Assembly (NCBI GenBank): GCA_023397475.1
Contig: JAEWUD010000022.1
Coordinates: forward strand, 62,001-126,000
DNA: 64,000 bases
Source of the DNA: Bacillota bacterium
GTDB lineage: Bacteria > Bacillota > Clostridia > Saccharofermentanales > Saccharofermentanaceae
Direction of reading: 5' to 3'
Of the stretch, positions 49,346 to 58,685 are shown piece after piece. A model generated the notes under the pieces. That model saw nothing but the letters and a program-made list of their open reading frames with translations. It was not told the origin of the DNA and searched no databases. Position 1 is the stretch's first letter. The number at the start of each line of letters is the position of its first letter. The position numbers were made by a program, and so were the translations under genes.

Positions 49346-50941
49346 TTACTCGGCGGATGTTTCTGACGTCTCGGATGTTGTGGCCGAAGTTGTTGCGGCG
49401 GTCGTCGACTCCGTTGTCGTACTCTCTGTCGTCGCAGATGTTTCGCCGGAAGACGCAGTCGTTGATTCGGACGTCTCGGATGTTTGACTTGTCTCACTCG
49501 TTGGGGTCGATTCCGTCGCCAAAGTCTCCGAAGACGTCGCCGCGGTAGACTCGGAAGCGCTGGTTTCCTGGGATGTCGCCGCGGTAGTTGATTCCTGCGT
49601 GGGCATCGGTGTCGGATCGGCAGACATCTCCGGCAGAGATTCTCCGATGGTGGGATCCTGATCAGACAACATGACAGACAATACAAATCCTTCTACGCCG
49701 TCGGTCGTCTTTACCTTGGAGAAGGAACCGCTCTCTTCGTAGAAAATTACGACTTCGCCTCTCGAGAGATATCTCGACGGGACGGATTCAATTGAGGCTT
49801 CCGGATAGAAAGCAACCATATCAGCCGTCAAGTACTTAATCTTTCCGAGCGTCGCCTCCACACCGGACTCTGTCGGCGTCGGAGTGGAAGGAATCAGATT
49901 TCCGATTCTGAAGATGAACATAGCTCCGAGATATCCGGCCAACAGACACGAGAGGAACAATACAATGGGAACAATGACGGACTTTGCTTTGCTTTGCGGT
50001 TTCGATGTGACATTCGCAACATCGATCGATCCCTCCGAAAGATTCGAATCCTGCGGAACTATCTGTGCGGGGTAGGCCGACGAAGCTGTAGACGGCGTCA
50101 TCTGCGAGGCAGTTGCGACGGCAAGACCCGCAGGCAGCACGGTTGTCTCATCTACCCGGATGACCATCGCGGATAATCCGCCTCGAATCATTGTCTGCGC
50201 CGCGCGAAGAATTTCTTTGGTCTTATACTCGGGTTGGTTGCTAGAGCGCAGAATCGCATCTCTCTCCTGGATACTCACAGCCTCGTGAATCCCTGTGCCA
50301 AGCAAAGCGATCTCATCCCCGGTTCTCAATTTGAAAGCAACCTTCTTCTCGGGACGCACAGGACCATCCTGCGGAAATCTTCCGATATACTGCGTGAGCG
50401 TATTGCGTTCCGGATGACTTCTCTCGTTCTCCGCAGAGATTGCGCCGGACTGCACGTAACGGTGCGCAACGGTCTGGTCCTCGGTAATCGGAATTACCTT
50501 GCCGTCGCGAATGAGAACAGCACGAGTGTTTCCGACGTGGAGAACCCGCAACGCGTCACCTTCCAGGACAAGGAGCGTAATTGAAATGCGAACTGCGGAG
50601 CCGTTGTTTTTCGCGCAGAACGCGCATACAGCCTGATTCATCTCGCCGATCAATGAGTCCGTGAAGGAATTGAAATCGATCGAGGTCTGGTTCGATAATT
50701 CCGCGCTTCTCTTCTCGAGAATTCGCATGACACCCTGCAGCGCCATTGCGGATAACGTGTCTTCGCCTTGTGCAGACGCGATCGCGAAAAGCTGAAGCGG
50801 TGCATCAGATGAAGCCGAACGGGCAAAGGATGCGTTGAAGTCGGCAGGAAGGCGGAAAAAATTATAGAGAAAGGCATTCTCTTGTGCGATGCCGCGCTTC
50901 TGGTTGGTCTCGAGAAGGAGCGAAGTGGATGTCTTACTCAT
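49346..50941 (-). CDS. PP2C-like pseudophosphatase with TM helix, SH3-like domain and Ser/Thr tail
   Basis: 531 aa from ATG 50941 (GGAGG nine bases upstream, 4-base overlap with the LCP gene). Residues ~10-250 keep the PP2C layout but not its metal Asp residues. IASAQGED stands where DGMGGH is expected, LLGTGIHEAV where SDGLTE is expected, and GLSAMVIRV where DNITVVVV is expected. A TM helix is at ~319-343, an SH3b-like region at ~358-424, and a ~105-residue Ser/Thr/Glu-rich tail follows. It is probably a catalytically dead sensor or scaffold, with the tail outside (inference). Confidence 0.75.
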   Translation of the reverse strand: MSKTSTSLLLETNQKRGIAQENAFLYNFFRLPADFNASFARSASSDAPLQLFAIASAQGEDTLSAMALQGVMRILEKRSAELSNQTSIDFNSFTDSLIGEMNQAVCAFCAKNNGSAVRISITLLVLEGDALRVLHVGNTRAVLIRDGKVIPITEDQTVAHRYVQSGAISAENERSHPERNTLTQYIGRFPQDGPVRPEKKVAFKLRTGDEIALLGTGIHEAVSIQERDAILRSSNQPEYKTKEILRAAQTMIRGGLSAMVIRVDETTVLPAGLAVATASQMTPSTASSAYPAQIVPQDSNLSEGSIDVANVTSKPQSKAKSVIVPIVLFLSCLLAGYLGAMFIFRIGNLIPSTPTPTESGVEATLGKIKYLTADMVAFYPEASIESVPSRYLSRGEVVIFYEESGSFSKVKTTDGVEGFVLSVMLSDQDPTIGESLPEMSADPTPMPTQESTTAATSQETSASESTAATSSETLATESTPTSETSQTSETSESTTASSGETSATTESTTTESTTAATTSATTSETSETSAE

Positions 50942-52101
50942 GACGCCTGCCCTCCCCAAATGTATTCGTGAAGTTTGGGGATCTGCTGCTCCCAATTGAT
51001 CAACATCATCCACGGGTTCTCCTGAATGGTATAAAGACCGTCATCGGGTATGCGGAATTCTACAATGGTTCCCACAAGTCCGATCGCAACGGTTCCGACG
51101 CGGAGAAGGTCCGCCTGCGTCATGTTCGTCTCGAACATACCCGCGGAATTATCGAGGAAAGCGAGTTGTTTCAGAACATTCTGCGATGCGACCTTCTTAA
51201 TCAGAGCGGAAGCAACAGCGCGCTGTCGGCTGGTTCGCATGAAGTCGGAGTCCGCATGGCGAATACGGGACCAAGCGATTGCCTGCACACCACTTAATGT
51301 CTGAAGACCCGAATTCTCCAACAAAGGCTCCTCGGTTCCCATCAGCATATTCTGCTCATTGATACTCTGGTTCGCGTATTTTACTTCCTTAGGCTGGACG
51401 TCGATCTCTATGCCGCCGACCAGATCGATCAAGGCGGAAGAACTCGAGAAATCCAACATAACAAAACGCTGGATATCAAGCCCGAAATTCTCGTTAATCG
51501 TATTGACGAGTAATCCGACACCGCCGTAGGCATAAGAATGTGTGAGTTTGTCTGTGTTGGTACGTCCCTCAATCGTAACACCCGAATCGCGCATCAAGGA
51601 GATGAGCTTGATCGAATGTGTGCGGGTATCGAGCGAGACGATCATGACGGCATCCGCGCGACACTCAACATCATCGGTTCCGCGAGAATCAACGCCGAAA
51701 ACAAGAATGTTCTCGACGTTCTTGTCCTTCTGCTCAACCTTCTTGATCGGAAACCGTTCATCAATGAAGACCTTCGTATGACCTCCGTCAGACCAGGAAG
51801 CCGTCGTGTTTCCCGTCGCGACATCAGAGCTGTCCAATTCACCGAGATCCATAGGGGTGTAGTCTTCGTTATTGACAATCGATATCGGAGAATATCCGAC
51901 GCGACCCATCATCTGGAAAAGATAGAGAACGCTACCACCCGACAAACCGAAGATAACGATTAGCGTATAACAGAGACCTTTGATCAGACGTTTCTTGAAA
52001 GAGGCCGGTTGTGTTCGGTTACCTGGCTCAGGGGCATTTCCCGAGGGGGTAGTATGTAACGGAGCCCGGACGCCGACAGACGTTCCGCCGTTTGTTTTCA
52101 T
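50938..52101 (-). CDS. LytR-CpsA-Psr (LCP) family protein
   Basis: 387 aa. A Pro-rich cytoplasmic N terminus, a TM helix (GLCYTLIVIFGLSGGSVLYLF), and the LCP domain with FGVDSRGTDDVECRADAVMIVSLD, LMRDSGV, DKLTHSYAYGG, VMLDFSSSSALIDLVGGI and IRHADSDFMRTSRQR. LCP enzymes attach glycopolymers to peptidoglycan. AGAGG seven bases before ATG 52101. Fifteen upstream in-frame codons are excluded. Confidence 0.92.
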   Translation of the reverse strand: MKTNGGTSVGVRAPLHTTPSGNAPEPGNRTQPASFKKRLIKGLCYTLIVIFGLSGGSVLYLFQMMGRVGYSPISIVNNEDYTPMDLGELDSSDVATGNTTASWSDGGHTKVFIDERFPIKKVEQKDKNVENILVFGVDSRGTDDVECRADAVMIVSLDTRTHSIKLISLMRDSGVTIEGRTNTDKLTHSYAYGGVGLLVNTINENFGLDIQRFVMLDFSSSSALIDLVGGIEIDVQPKEVKYANQSINEQNMLMGTEEPLLENSGLQTLSGVQAIAWSRIRHADSDFMRTSRQRAVASALIKKVASQNVLKQLAFLDNSAGMFETNMTQADLLRVGTVAIGLVGTIVEFRIPDDGLYTIQENPWMMLINWEQQIPKLHEYIWGGQAS

Positions 52102-52134
52102 TTGTTGTCCTCTCTTTCTGACATAGATAGTAGA

Positions 52135-52163
52135 ATTGTAATTCATATTGTGATTCTTTTCAA
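52135..52163 (-). promoter_or_regulatory. LCP operon promoter
   Basis: TTGAAA (52158-52163), 17 bases, TACAAT (52135-52140) on the minus strand. Confidence 0.75.
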
Positions 52164-52208
52164 GAAATCAGAATTTCTGGAGACAGATGTACGAACTTCA
52201 TTTTATGG

Positions 52209-52214
52209 TAAAAT
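52209..52214 (+). promoter_or_regulatory. Possible -10 of the DUF3048 gene
   Basis: TAAAAT at 52209-52214, 70 bases before the start, with no clear -35. Confidence 0.35.
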
Positions 52215-52284
52215 ACAGATAATCTTTTTCCAAGAACATTCCATTGAAGTAACGACACATCAAACGATGAACCAGGAGAATTGC

Positions 52285-53457
52285 ATGAAGAAATCAAGAA
52301 TACTCATCAAGATGATTGCGTTTGCAACTGTTCTCTCGACAGGTCTTGTGATTGGAGCCTGTCAGAATAAGCCGGCAGAGACTCTTGCTTCGACACAAGC
52401 AACGGAGGCAACGGCAGCGACGACTGCGGTGACGACTGCAACAGAACCCTTTCCGACAGCAGGTGACAATCCCTTTGCTGTCAATCCCCTGACCGGTGTT
52501 CAGGATATGAATCCTGATAATGTCGGGAAAAGATCCATATCGGTTTCCATCAACAACCATCCGGAGGCTCTTCCCTCTCGAGGAATATCCGTAGCGGATG
52601 TGATTTACGAGTTTGAGACGGAGGGTGGACAGACGCGCATGCTCGCTTTATTTGCCGATGTCTCTAAGGTTCCTGAAGTCGGCTCTCTTCGCAGTGCTCG
52701 AATTATCGCCGCGGACCTGTCTGCGGGAACGAATTCGATTTTTGTTCACTATGGTAAGAATGCACGGGTTCCGGATTTCCTCTCGGCTAATGATATCGAC
52801 CATATTGACGGGAATAATTACAGCAAGGAGAGAGATCAATCCGTTGACGGCAAGATTACACTTCCGGACAACATCTACTTCTGGAGAGATTCGGATTGGA
52901 TGGACGCGCGTGATTTGGAGCATACCGCTGTGACCAACGGAGAGCAGATTCTGCGTGCTATGGAAGATCTGAAGGTCGAAGCGACCGGCGAGACTCCTCT
53001 TCTCTTCCCGTTTGCTCCCGAAGGAAGCAAGGCGCTGACCTCCGGTGAGGCTTGTGATAAGTTGGTCGTATATTTTTCTACGAATAATGATGACTCGACC
53101 TTTACATATGATCCGGCTACGAAGCTGTATCTTAAGAGTGAGTACGGAGATCCGCAGATAGATGAGACGACCGGTAACCAGATTTCCGTCACGAATGTCG
53201 TGGTGCTTTTCGCGAATATCAAGCCGCATGGCGATACCACGATCGACGCGTATCTTACAGATGGCGGCACAGGATACTATGCCTCAGAGGGTAAGATTAT
53301 TCCGATTACCTGGTCGAAGAATGGACCTCATGATCCGATCGTTCTGATGGACAGCAAGGGACAACCGATCGAAGTGAATTGTGGCAAGAGCTATATCAAT
53401 GTCGTTCGTAATTCTGTATCTGCCAAGACGACATGGACCGTGAATGACGGCGAATAA
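52285..53457 (+). CDS. DUF3048 lipoprotein (YerB-like)
   Basis: 390 aa from ATG 52285 (AGGAG six bases upstream). The 61 codons open upstream have no ribosome site. Signal peptide with lipobox IGAC, a Thr/Ala-rich linker, then DUF3048: NPLTGVQDMNPDNVGKRSI, SINNHPEALPSRGIS-type start, ADVIYEFETEGGQTRMLALF, VGSLRSAR and FVHYG. Function is unknown. The family is extracellular and lipid-anchored. Divergent from the LCP operon. Confidence 0.9.
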   Translation: MKKSRILIKMIAFATVLSTGLVIGACQNKPAETLASTQATEATAATTAVTTATEPFPTAGDNPFAVNPLTGVQDMNPDNVGKRSISVSINNHPEALPSRGISVADVIYEFETEGGQTRMLALFADVSKVPEVGSLRSARIIAADLSAGTNSIFVHYGKNARVPDFLSANDIDHIDGNNYSKERDQSVDGKITLPDNIYFWRDSDWMDARDLEHTAVTNGEQILRAMEDLKVEATGETPLLFPFAPEGSKALTSGEACDKLVVYFSTNNDDSTFTYDPATKLYLKSEYGDPQIDETTGNQISVTNVVVLFANIKPHGDTTIDAYLTDGGTGYYASEGKIIPITWSKNGPHDPIVLMDSKGQPIEVNCGKSYINVVRNSVSAKTTWTVNDGE

Positions 53458-53503
53458 GAACTAATTTATTCCAGCGGCTACCATCCATTCTCGTCGTATA
53501 AAC

Positions 53504-53553
53504 AAACACCCTCGAGCAAAATGAGAAATCTCATGATGCTTCGAGGGTGTTTT
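53504..53553. terminator. Terminator between DUF3048 gene and 53595 gene
   Basis: AACACCCTCGA...TCGAGGGTGTT with an inner ATGAG/CTCAT stem, then T4 on the + strand and an A-rich partner for the minus strand. Confidence 0.8.
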
Positions 53554-53594
53554 ATCTGTTATAGACGTAGGATGGACGGTCTCTTCTCGAAAAA

Positions 53595-54140
53595 TCAATT
53601 CACAACCATGGCTTTACGGGAACGCGCGAAAACGATCAGATGTCCTAAGAAACGCAACAGCCGAATAATCAGTAACGCAGAGAGCGCTCCGAACATGTTC
53701 TGGACAAAATGGATTACGCCTGCTGTTTGGCCTGGTTGGAAAAGGAGATAATACTCAATGCAGGAGGAGTACATAAAAACCAGCCAGATCGTAAGCATCT
53801 CCGGCACGGATGTCTGAAAGATCGCAAGCTTCATCCTTTTCTCCGGCTTGGAGTCGATCTTAATCTTCGATGACAGTTCAAGTGCCGCATAGGAAAATGT
53901 AGCAAGGAATGCGTAGGCAATAACGCGTGCCACATACAGGAAGGTCTGATAATCGATCAGGATTCGATAGTTATTCATGACGCCTGAGATGATCTCTTCC
54001 GTTTGACTGTATTCATAAATTGTGATGATGAAGTACATCGCCATGAGTCCGAACACAATGACCCAACAGAAAATCGCGCCGGCAAGCGCACCAGAACGGA
54101 TTTTTTTGTTCTTGGATTCATTGTGTTTCGATTTACTCAT
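53595..54140 (-). CDS. Four-TM membrane protein of unknown function
   Basis: 181 aa from ATG 54140 (AGGTGA five bases upstream). The 63 codons before it are in the glycosyltransferase gene. A basic N terminus (SKSKHNESKNKK) is followed by about four TM segments. I recognise no family. It starts five bases after the glycosyltransferase stop, so the two are probably cotranscribed and may act together at the envelope. Confidence 0.72.
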   Translation of the reverse strand: MSKSKHNESKNKKIRSGALAGAIFCWVIVFGLMAMYFIITIYEYSQTEEIISGVMNNYRILIDYQTFLYVARVIAYAFLATFSYAALELSSKIKIDSKPEKRMKLAIFQTSVPEMLTIWLVFMYSSCIEYYLLFQPGQTAGVIHFVQNMFGALSALLIIRLLRFLGHLIVFARSRKAMVVN

Positions 54141-54145
54141 ATTCC

Positions 54146-55015
54146 TCACCTGATCGAAGAGATGATGGCTCGGATGTATTTGTACATCTCTTCCCGTCTG
54201 ATCTCCTGGCTGAAGAGCATTCGCGGTTGGGCGAAAAGAATCTTCAGAAACGTAAAGGCACGGGCTCGCAGATATGCGAAGAAGGCAGTCGGATAGATTC
54301 GAGGATACTTCTTCTTTGAGAATTCGCAAAGATCCAGACTTGCCTGTATGTAATCAAATACCTTCGCGTTATAGGCGGAATGTATGATGCTTCCGGCTCT
54401 CTGTCGATAATAATACTTTATTTCTCGGGAATAGACAATTTTATTTGCGCGATCAAGCGCCTTATAGGTTGTATAGAGATCTTCATAAAGATGACCGGAT
54501 GGAAAGGAGATTCCCGTAAGAATCTCACGACGAAAAAGCTTATTCCATACGAAAGATTCATAATGAGAAACCTGAAGCATCTTCTTGATCGCCTCTTCCG
54601 GCCCCATAATACGAAGCTTCTTGCGAGGAAGGTGCGGAAACACACGGCCGCGCGGGAATGTTTTTACATGACCGCAAATTGCGATATCGGCTTGGTGCTT
54701 CTCGAGAAGATCAACAAGAAAAGCGAACATGTCCCGGCTGATGAAATCGTCACTGTCCATAAAACCAATGTACTCGCCGCGCGCAACGGAAAGCCCCGCA
54801 TTTCTTGCATCCGACGGACCGCTGCTCTTCTTGTGAATCACCTTAACTCTTGGGTCCAAGGCTGCGTACTGGTCACAAATCTTTCCGCTGGCGTCGAGAG
54901 AACCGTCGTCGACGAGAATGACTTCAATGTCCTCAAACGTCTGGCGCAGAAGACTTAAGACACACTCATCCAGATAGGGCTCAGCACCGAAGACAGGAAC
55001 GATAATACTGATCAA
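54146..55015 (-). CDS. Family 2 glycosyltransferase
   Basis: 289 aa. GT-A fold: ISIIVPVFGAEPYLDECVLSLL, VILVDDGSLDASGKICD, ARNAGLSVARGEYIGFMDSDD (DxD-like). The C-terminal third is helical. The start is TTG 55015 with GAGGTGA upstream. It may build a wall or capsule polysaccharide; acceptor and donor are unknown. Confidence 0.9.
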   Translation of the reverse strand: MISIIVPVFGAEPYLDECVLSLLRQTFEDIEVILVDDGSLDASGKICDQYAALDPRVKVIHKKSSGPSDARNAGLSVARGEYIGFMDSDDFISRDMFAFLVDLLEKHQADIAICGHVKTFPRGRVFPHLPRKKLRIMGPEEAIKKMLQVSHYESFVWNKLFRREILTGISFPSGHLYEDLYTTYKALDRANKIVYSREIKYYYRQRAGSIIHSAYNAKVFDYIQASLDLCEFSKKKYPRIYPTAFFAYLRARAFTFLKILFAQPRMLFSQEIRREEMYKYIRAIISSIR

Positions 55016-55069
55016 GAACTCACCTCGCGTATCAGAGAATAATTTATGTCGAGTTGCAACGGAAATGGT

Positions 55070-55540
55070 TTATGATTTCACGTGACTCTTCAGACTCCGT
55101 TCAATGTCCCTCTTGGCATCTTTCTTGGCCTCGACATCGCGTTTGTCGTAATTCTTTTTTCCCCTCGCAAGTCCAATCTCGATCTTAATTTTACCGTTCG
55201 AGAAGTAACATTTTGTCGGAACAAGGGTCAAGCCTTCTTGCTTGATGATGGAATACAAACGAATAATCTCGCGCTTATGCATCAGGAGTTTGCGCGTTCT
55301 CATAGGATCTTTGTTCGAGCGGTTTCCTTGCTCATATGGACTGATATGAACACCGACCAGCCACATCTCACCGTCTTTGATCTGGACATAGCTATCCTTG
55401 AGATTCATCTTTCCCTCTCGAATCGATTTGACTTCCGTGCCAAATAAAGAGATACCCGCCTCGGATTTCTCTTCAATATAATAATCGTGAAAAGCCTTTC
55501 GGTTCTCCGCAATAATCTTAATACCGTTTTGTCTTGCCAT
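55070..55540 (-). CDS. smpB: SsrA-binding protein SmpB
   Basis: 156 aa. IIAENRKAFHDYYIEEKSEAGI, GTEVKSIREGKMNLKDSY and the basic C-terminal helix (KKNYDKRDVEAKKDAKRDIER) are all typical. It delivers tmRNA to stalled ribosomes. It follows tsaD by 18 bases. No ssrA gene is seen in the window. Confidence 0.96.
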   Translation of the reverse strand: MARQNGIKIIAENRKAFHDYYIEEKSEAGISLFGTEVKSIREGKMNLKDSYVQIKDGEMWLVGVHISPYEQGNRSNKDPMRTRKLLMHKREIIRLYSIIKQEGLTLVPTKCYFSNGKIKIEIGLARGKKNYDKRDVEAKKDAKRDIERSLKSHVKS

Positions 55541-55558
55541 AGTTTCTTGTCCTCTCGA

Positions 55559-56569
55559 TCATTGAAGAGTGAGTGAGGGTTCGGCATTCATCGAAAGGTC
55601 ATCTCTTTTTCCTTCGATAAATCGATAATATCCCGCGCACGCTATCATTGCGGCATTATCCGTACACAGGACAGGTGGCGGGAATTGTACGTGAATATTC
55701 TCGTCTGCGGAACAGGTGCGAAGCACGTCACGCAGATGGCGATTGGCACTGACCCCACCCGCCAGACAAAGTGTCCTGATATTATGCATTTTACATGCGT
55801 CAATGGCGTTCGTCACCAACGATTGGACAATGGCATGCTGATAAGATGCTGCGAAGTCCTGCAAATGAATTTCCTCGCCGGACATCTTCAATCGGTTGAT
55901 AAGATTCATCGCAGCGGTTTTGATTCCGCTAAAAGAATAATCGAATGAATCCGGGAAATGCGTTCGCGGAAATGTATACCGATGGATATCACCGCCGATA
56001 GCGGCAAGATCCATTTTGGGTCCTCCAGGATATCCCAGACCGATCGCCCGGGCGATCTTATCGAAGGCTTCGCCGGCTGCATCGTCACGGGTTCGCCCCA
56101 GAATCTGAAAACTTGTGTAATCCTTAACAAGCACGATATGACTGTGACCGCCGGAAACAACCAGACAGATAAAGGGAGGTGAAAGATTCTCGTCAGCGAG
56201 ATAATTCGCCGCGATATGACCCTCAATGTGACCTACGCCGACGAGCGGAAGGCCGGTGACCTCGCAAAGACCCTTGGCAGCGGAAATGCCGACAAGAAGT
56301 GCGCCAACGAGCCCCGGGCCCTTTGTGACACAAATGCTGGAAAGATCTGACAAGGATACCCGGGCATCTTCGAGAGATTTACGGATCGTAGGAATAATAG
56401 CGTCCACATGCATTCGCGAGGCAATTTCCGGAACGACTCCACCGTATTGTGTGTGAAAGTCAGCCTGTGATGCGATGACATTCGACAGGATTTTCCGGCC
56501 GTCGGCAACGACGGCACAGGCAGTCTCGTCACAGGAGGATTCTATGCCAAGAGTAAGAACAGGTTTCAT
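55559..56569 (-). CDS. tsaD: tRNA N6-threonylcarbamoyladenosine synthase TsaD
   Basis: 336 aa. GIESSCDETACAVV, metal-binding HIEGHI, LVVSGGHSHIVLV, FDKIARAIGLGYPGGP and AGGVSANRHLR. It transfers the threonylcarbamoyl group to A37 of ANN-decoding tRNAs with TsaB and TsaE, which are not in the window. GGAG six bases before ATG 56569. Confidence 0.96.
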   Translation of the reverse strand: MKPVLTLGIESSCDETACAVVADGRKILSNVIASQADFHTQYGGVVPEIASRMHVDAIIPTIRKSLEDARVSLSDLSSICVTKGPGLVGALLVGISAAKGLCEVTGLPLVGVGHIEGHIAANYLADENLSPPFICLVVSGGHSHIVLVKDYTSFQILGRTRDDAAGEAFDKIARAIGLGYPGGPKMDLAAIGGDIHRYTFPRTHFPDSFDYSFSGIKTAAMNLINRLKMSGEEIHLQDFAASYQHAIVQSLVTNAIDACKMHNIRTLCLAGGVSANRHLRDVLRTCSADENIHVQFPPPVLCTDNAAMIACAGYYRFIEGKRDDLSMNAEPSLTLQ

Positions 56570-56627
56570 ATCTATCTCCGTTTTTCGGGCTAGTCGTTCA
56601 TGGGGTTAGGACGTTGTAAGTGATCAC

Positions 56628-57638
56628 TTATTGAAAATGTACGGCAAGAAAGTCGAGAAGCTCCTTGCGATAACCGGCAGGATCAGAAGCGTATGCCTCC
56701 GTATATCCGGCATTCGGAAAAATTCCGGAGGATGTCGTGCCTGGATTGAGTCGCTTCCGTTCGTCAACAATCTGAGAAATTCGACTGGCCCCGATAAATG
56801 TATCCTTATCGCCGTAGAAGATGCAAATCGGCAGTTGTAATCTCGAAATAATTGCGGAAAGATTATAGTTTCCGGACTCACCCGCAGAAATACGAATCGC
56901 GTAAGGAACGGTATATTGCGTAATCATACCCAGTCCTCCCTTCTCACGCACCAACGGCTCGATATAGTCATCGGAATTTTTCGCGGGAGAGTCAAGAATC
57001 AACCCGATCACATAACTTCGATCGAATGCCAGTGCTTTGAAGGCGGAATCCGAAATCTCATCGAAGTCCCCCGGCTCCGGCAACTTGTCAACGGCGATCA
57101 ATGCGGAAGAACATCCCGTACCCACACCGTATAGGATCACATCGGTAGTAACCGAAATCTTACGTACATGTTCAATCGCTCCGATAACATCCTGCCACTC
57201 TAAATAACCGTAGCCGGAGATATCTCCCTCGGATTCTCCGCTGTTGCGTTGATCGAAAAGAAAAACATTGTAACCGGCACCCAGCATATCTTCGATCAGG
57301 TCTACGGTATCTACATCAAATTGCATGCGGTTGGATGCAAGATCATGCACAAATATGACCGTACTGATCGGATTGTTGGTTTTGAAAAACCAACCGGACA
57401 GATTCGTCTGATTATCGAAAGATTTGAAGCTTGTCGCAGAATAACTCGGCAAAATGTTGGAAGGGATATTCGCCAGTTCCTTCTTCTCGACGCTCATCAT
57501 CTCATTGGCCGTCGATGCGGAGACGGCGGCGATAATAATAAAACTAATCGCAAGTACGGTCAGAACGGAGGCGACGGTGATCACGAACGTCGACAAACGG
57601 TTTCTTGTGGTCCTGTGCCTGGTAAGGCCTCTACCCAT
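56628..57638 (-). CDS. Membrane-anchored alpha/beta-hydrolase fold protein lacking Ser and His
   Basis: 336 aa. An N-terminal TM helix (~16-40) and an extracytoplasmic alpha/beta-hydrolase domain: STVIFVHDLASNR (oxyanion region), FDQRNSGESEG, ILYGVGTGCSSAL and ICIFYGDKDTFIG. The nucleophile elbow reads GVGTG (171-175), so Gly173 stands at the Ser position. The usual catalytic His near the C terminus is Tyr312 (NAGYTEAY). It is therefore probably not a classical esterase. Function is unknown. Confidence 0.8.
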   Translation of the reverse strand: MGRGLTRHRTTRNRLSTFVITVASVLTVLAISFIIIAAVSASTANEMMSVEKKELANIPSNILPSYSATSFKSFDNQTNLSGWFFKTNNPISTVIFVHDLASNRMQFDVDTVDLIEDMLGAGYNVFLFDQRNSGESEGDISGYGYLEWQDVIGAIEHVRKISVTTDVILYGVGTGCSSALIAVDKLPEPGDFDEISDSAFKALAFDRSYVIGLILDSPAKNSDDYIEPLVREKGGLGMITQYTVPYAIRISAGESGNYNLSAIISRLQLPICIFYGDKDTFIGASRISQIVDERKRLNPGTTSSGIFPNAGYTEAYASDPAGYRKELLDFLAVHFQ

Positions 57639-57656
57639 GATGCGAACCTTCCTTTA

Positions 57657-58631
57657 TCAGAGCATACGGCGTTTCTTCAATATGAATATCGCACCCGCCA
57701 TACTGAGAATGCAAAAAGCCAGCAACGAGAAAAATGGCCACGGCATCGTGAGGAAATCCGTATCCCAAGGCATGGGGAAATTCTGCCCGAAGAAGCTGGA
57801 GATTACCGTCGGTACGGACAGAACAATGGTTGCTGCCGCCATAATCTTCATGATTACATTCATATTGTTATTAATAATCGAAGCATAGGCATCCATCGTT
57901 CCGTTGACAACGGAAGTGTAGATGTCAGCCATCTCTCGGGCTTGCTTATACTCGATGATGACGTCCTCGAGGAGATCTTCATCATCCTCATATTGTTTGA
58001 CAACACGGCCGCGCATGAGCTTCTCAAGGACGGCCTCGTTCGATTTCAACGACGTTGAGAAATAGATCAAGGACTTACCGAGTTCCAGGTGCTTGTATAA
58101 GTCTTTGTTGCTGATCGAGCGCGACAGTTCGCGTTCAGACGACTCGAGAGTCTTGTCAATATAACGCAAGAGTTTTAAGTAGTCCTTCGCCCCGGCCAAG
58201 AGAATCTGAATCGCAAAACGCGTGCGGAAATTCACGATGAAATCGCGAACTCGATTGTTTGTAAACTGATCAAAAATCGTCGTCTCGCGTAAACTTACAG
58301 TTACGATGTGGCGTCTTGTGATGATAATTCCGAGCGGAGCGGTCTCGTAATGTACACTCTGCCCTTCCTTGCGAACGTAAGGAATATCGATAAGGATCAG
58401 AGCGTCGGCGGTATCGTCATCCGTATCGATACGAGGCCGTTCTTCTTCGTCTAAGGGATAGCGAAGAAACTCTGCCGGGATGCCGGTTTGTTCTTCAACG
58501 ACGTGCAGCTCGTCCTCTGTCGGAGAGAACATGTTGATCCAGCAATCATCGCAGATCTTATCGACGCGTTCTAAATGATTCACCATTTTGTCTTTCTGGT
58601 TCGTCTGACGGGTGACATACATCTCGATCAT
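57657..58631 (-). CDS. corA: CorA-like divalent cation transporter with GQN motif
   Basis: 324 aa from ATG 58631 (AGGAGG seven bases upstream). A large cytoplasmic alpha/beta and helical domain, then two C-terminal TM helices. The pore signature, normally GMN, reads FFGQNFPMPW (Gly282-Gln283-Asn284). The family moves Mg2+ and some relatives move Zn2+ or Co2+. A leader terminator precedes it. Confidence 0.88.
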   Translation of the reverse strand: MIEMYVTRQTNQKDKMVNHLERVDKICDDCWINMFSPTEDELHVVEEQTGIPAEFLRYPLDEEERPRIDTDDDTADALILIDIPYVRKEGQSVHYETAPLGIIITRRHIVTVSLRETTIFDQFTNNRVRDFIVNFRTRFAIQILLAGAKDYLKLLRYIDKTLESSERELSRSISNKDLYKHLELGKSLIYFSTSLKSNEAVLEKLMRGRVVKQYEDDEDLLEDVIIEYKQAREMADIYTSVVNGTMDAYASIINNNMNVIMKIMAAATIVLSVPTVISSFFGQNFPMPWDTDFLTMPWPFFSLLAFCILSMAGAIFILKKRRML

Positions 58632-58685
58632 GATCTCTCCTCCTTTCTCGAATGACCTATGTGCGTAAGCAAATATTCCTTCGCG

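Noticed and set aside
49346..49620. Repeat-like Ser/Thr/Glu codons read as a DNA repeat array or CRISPR-like region
   Set aside because: The repetition is low-complexity protein coding (the pseudo-PP2C tail) with no fixed repeat or spacer unit.
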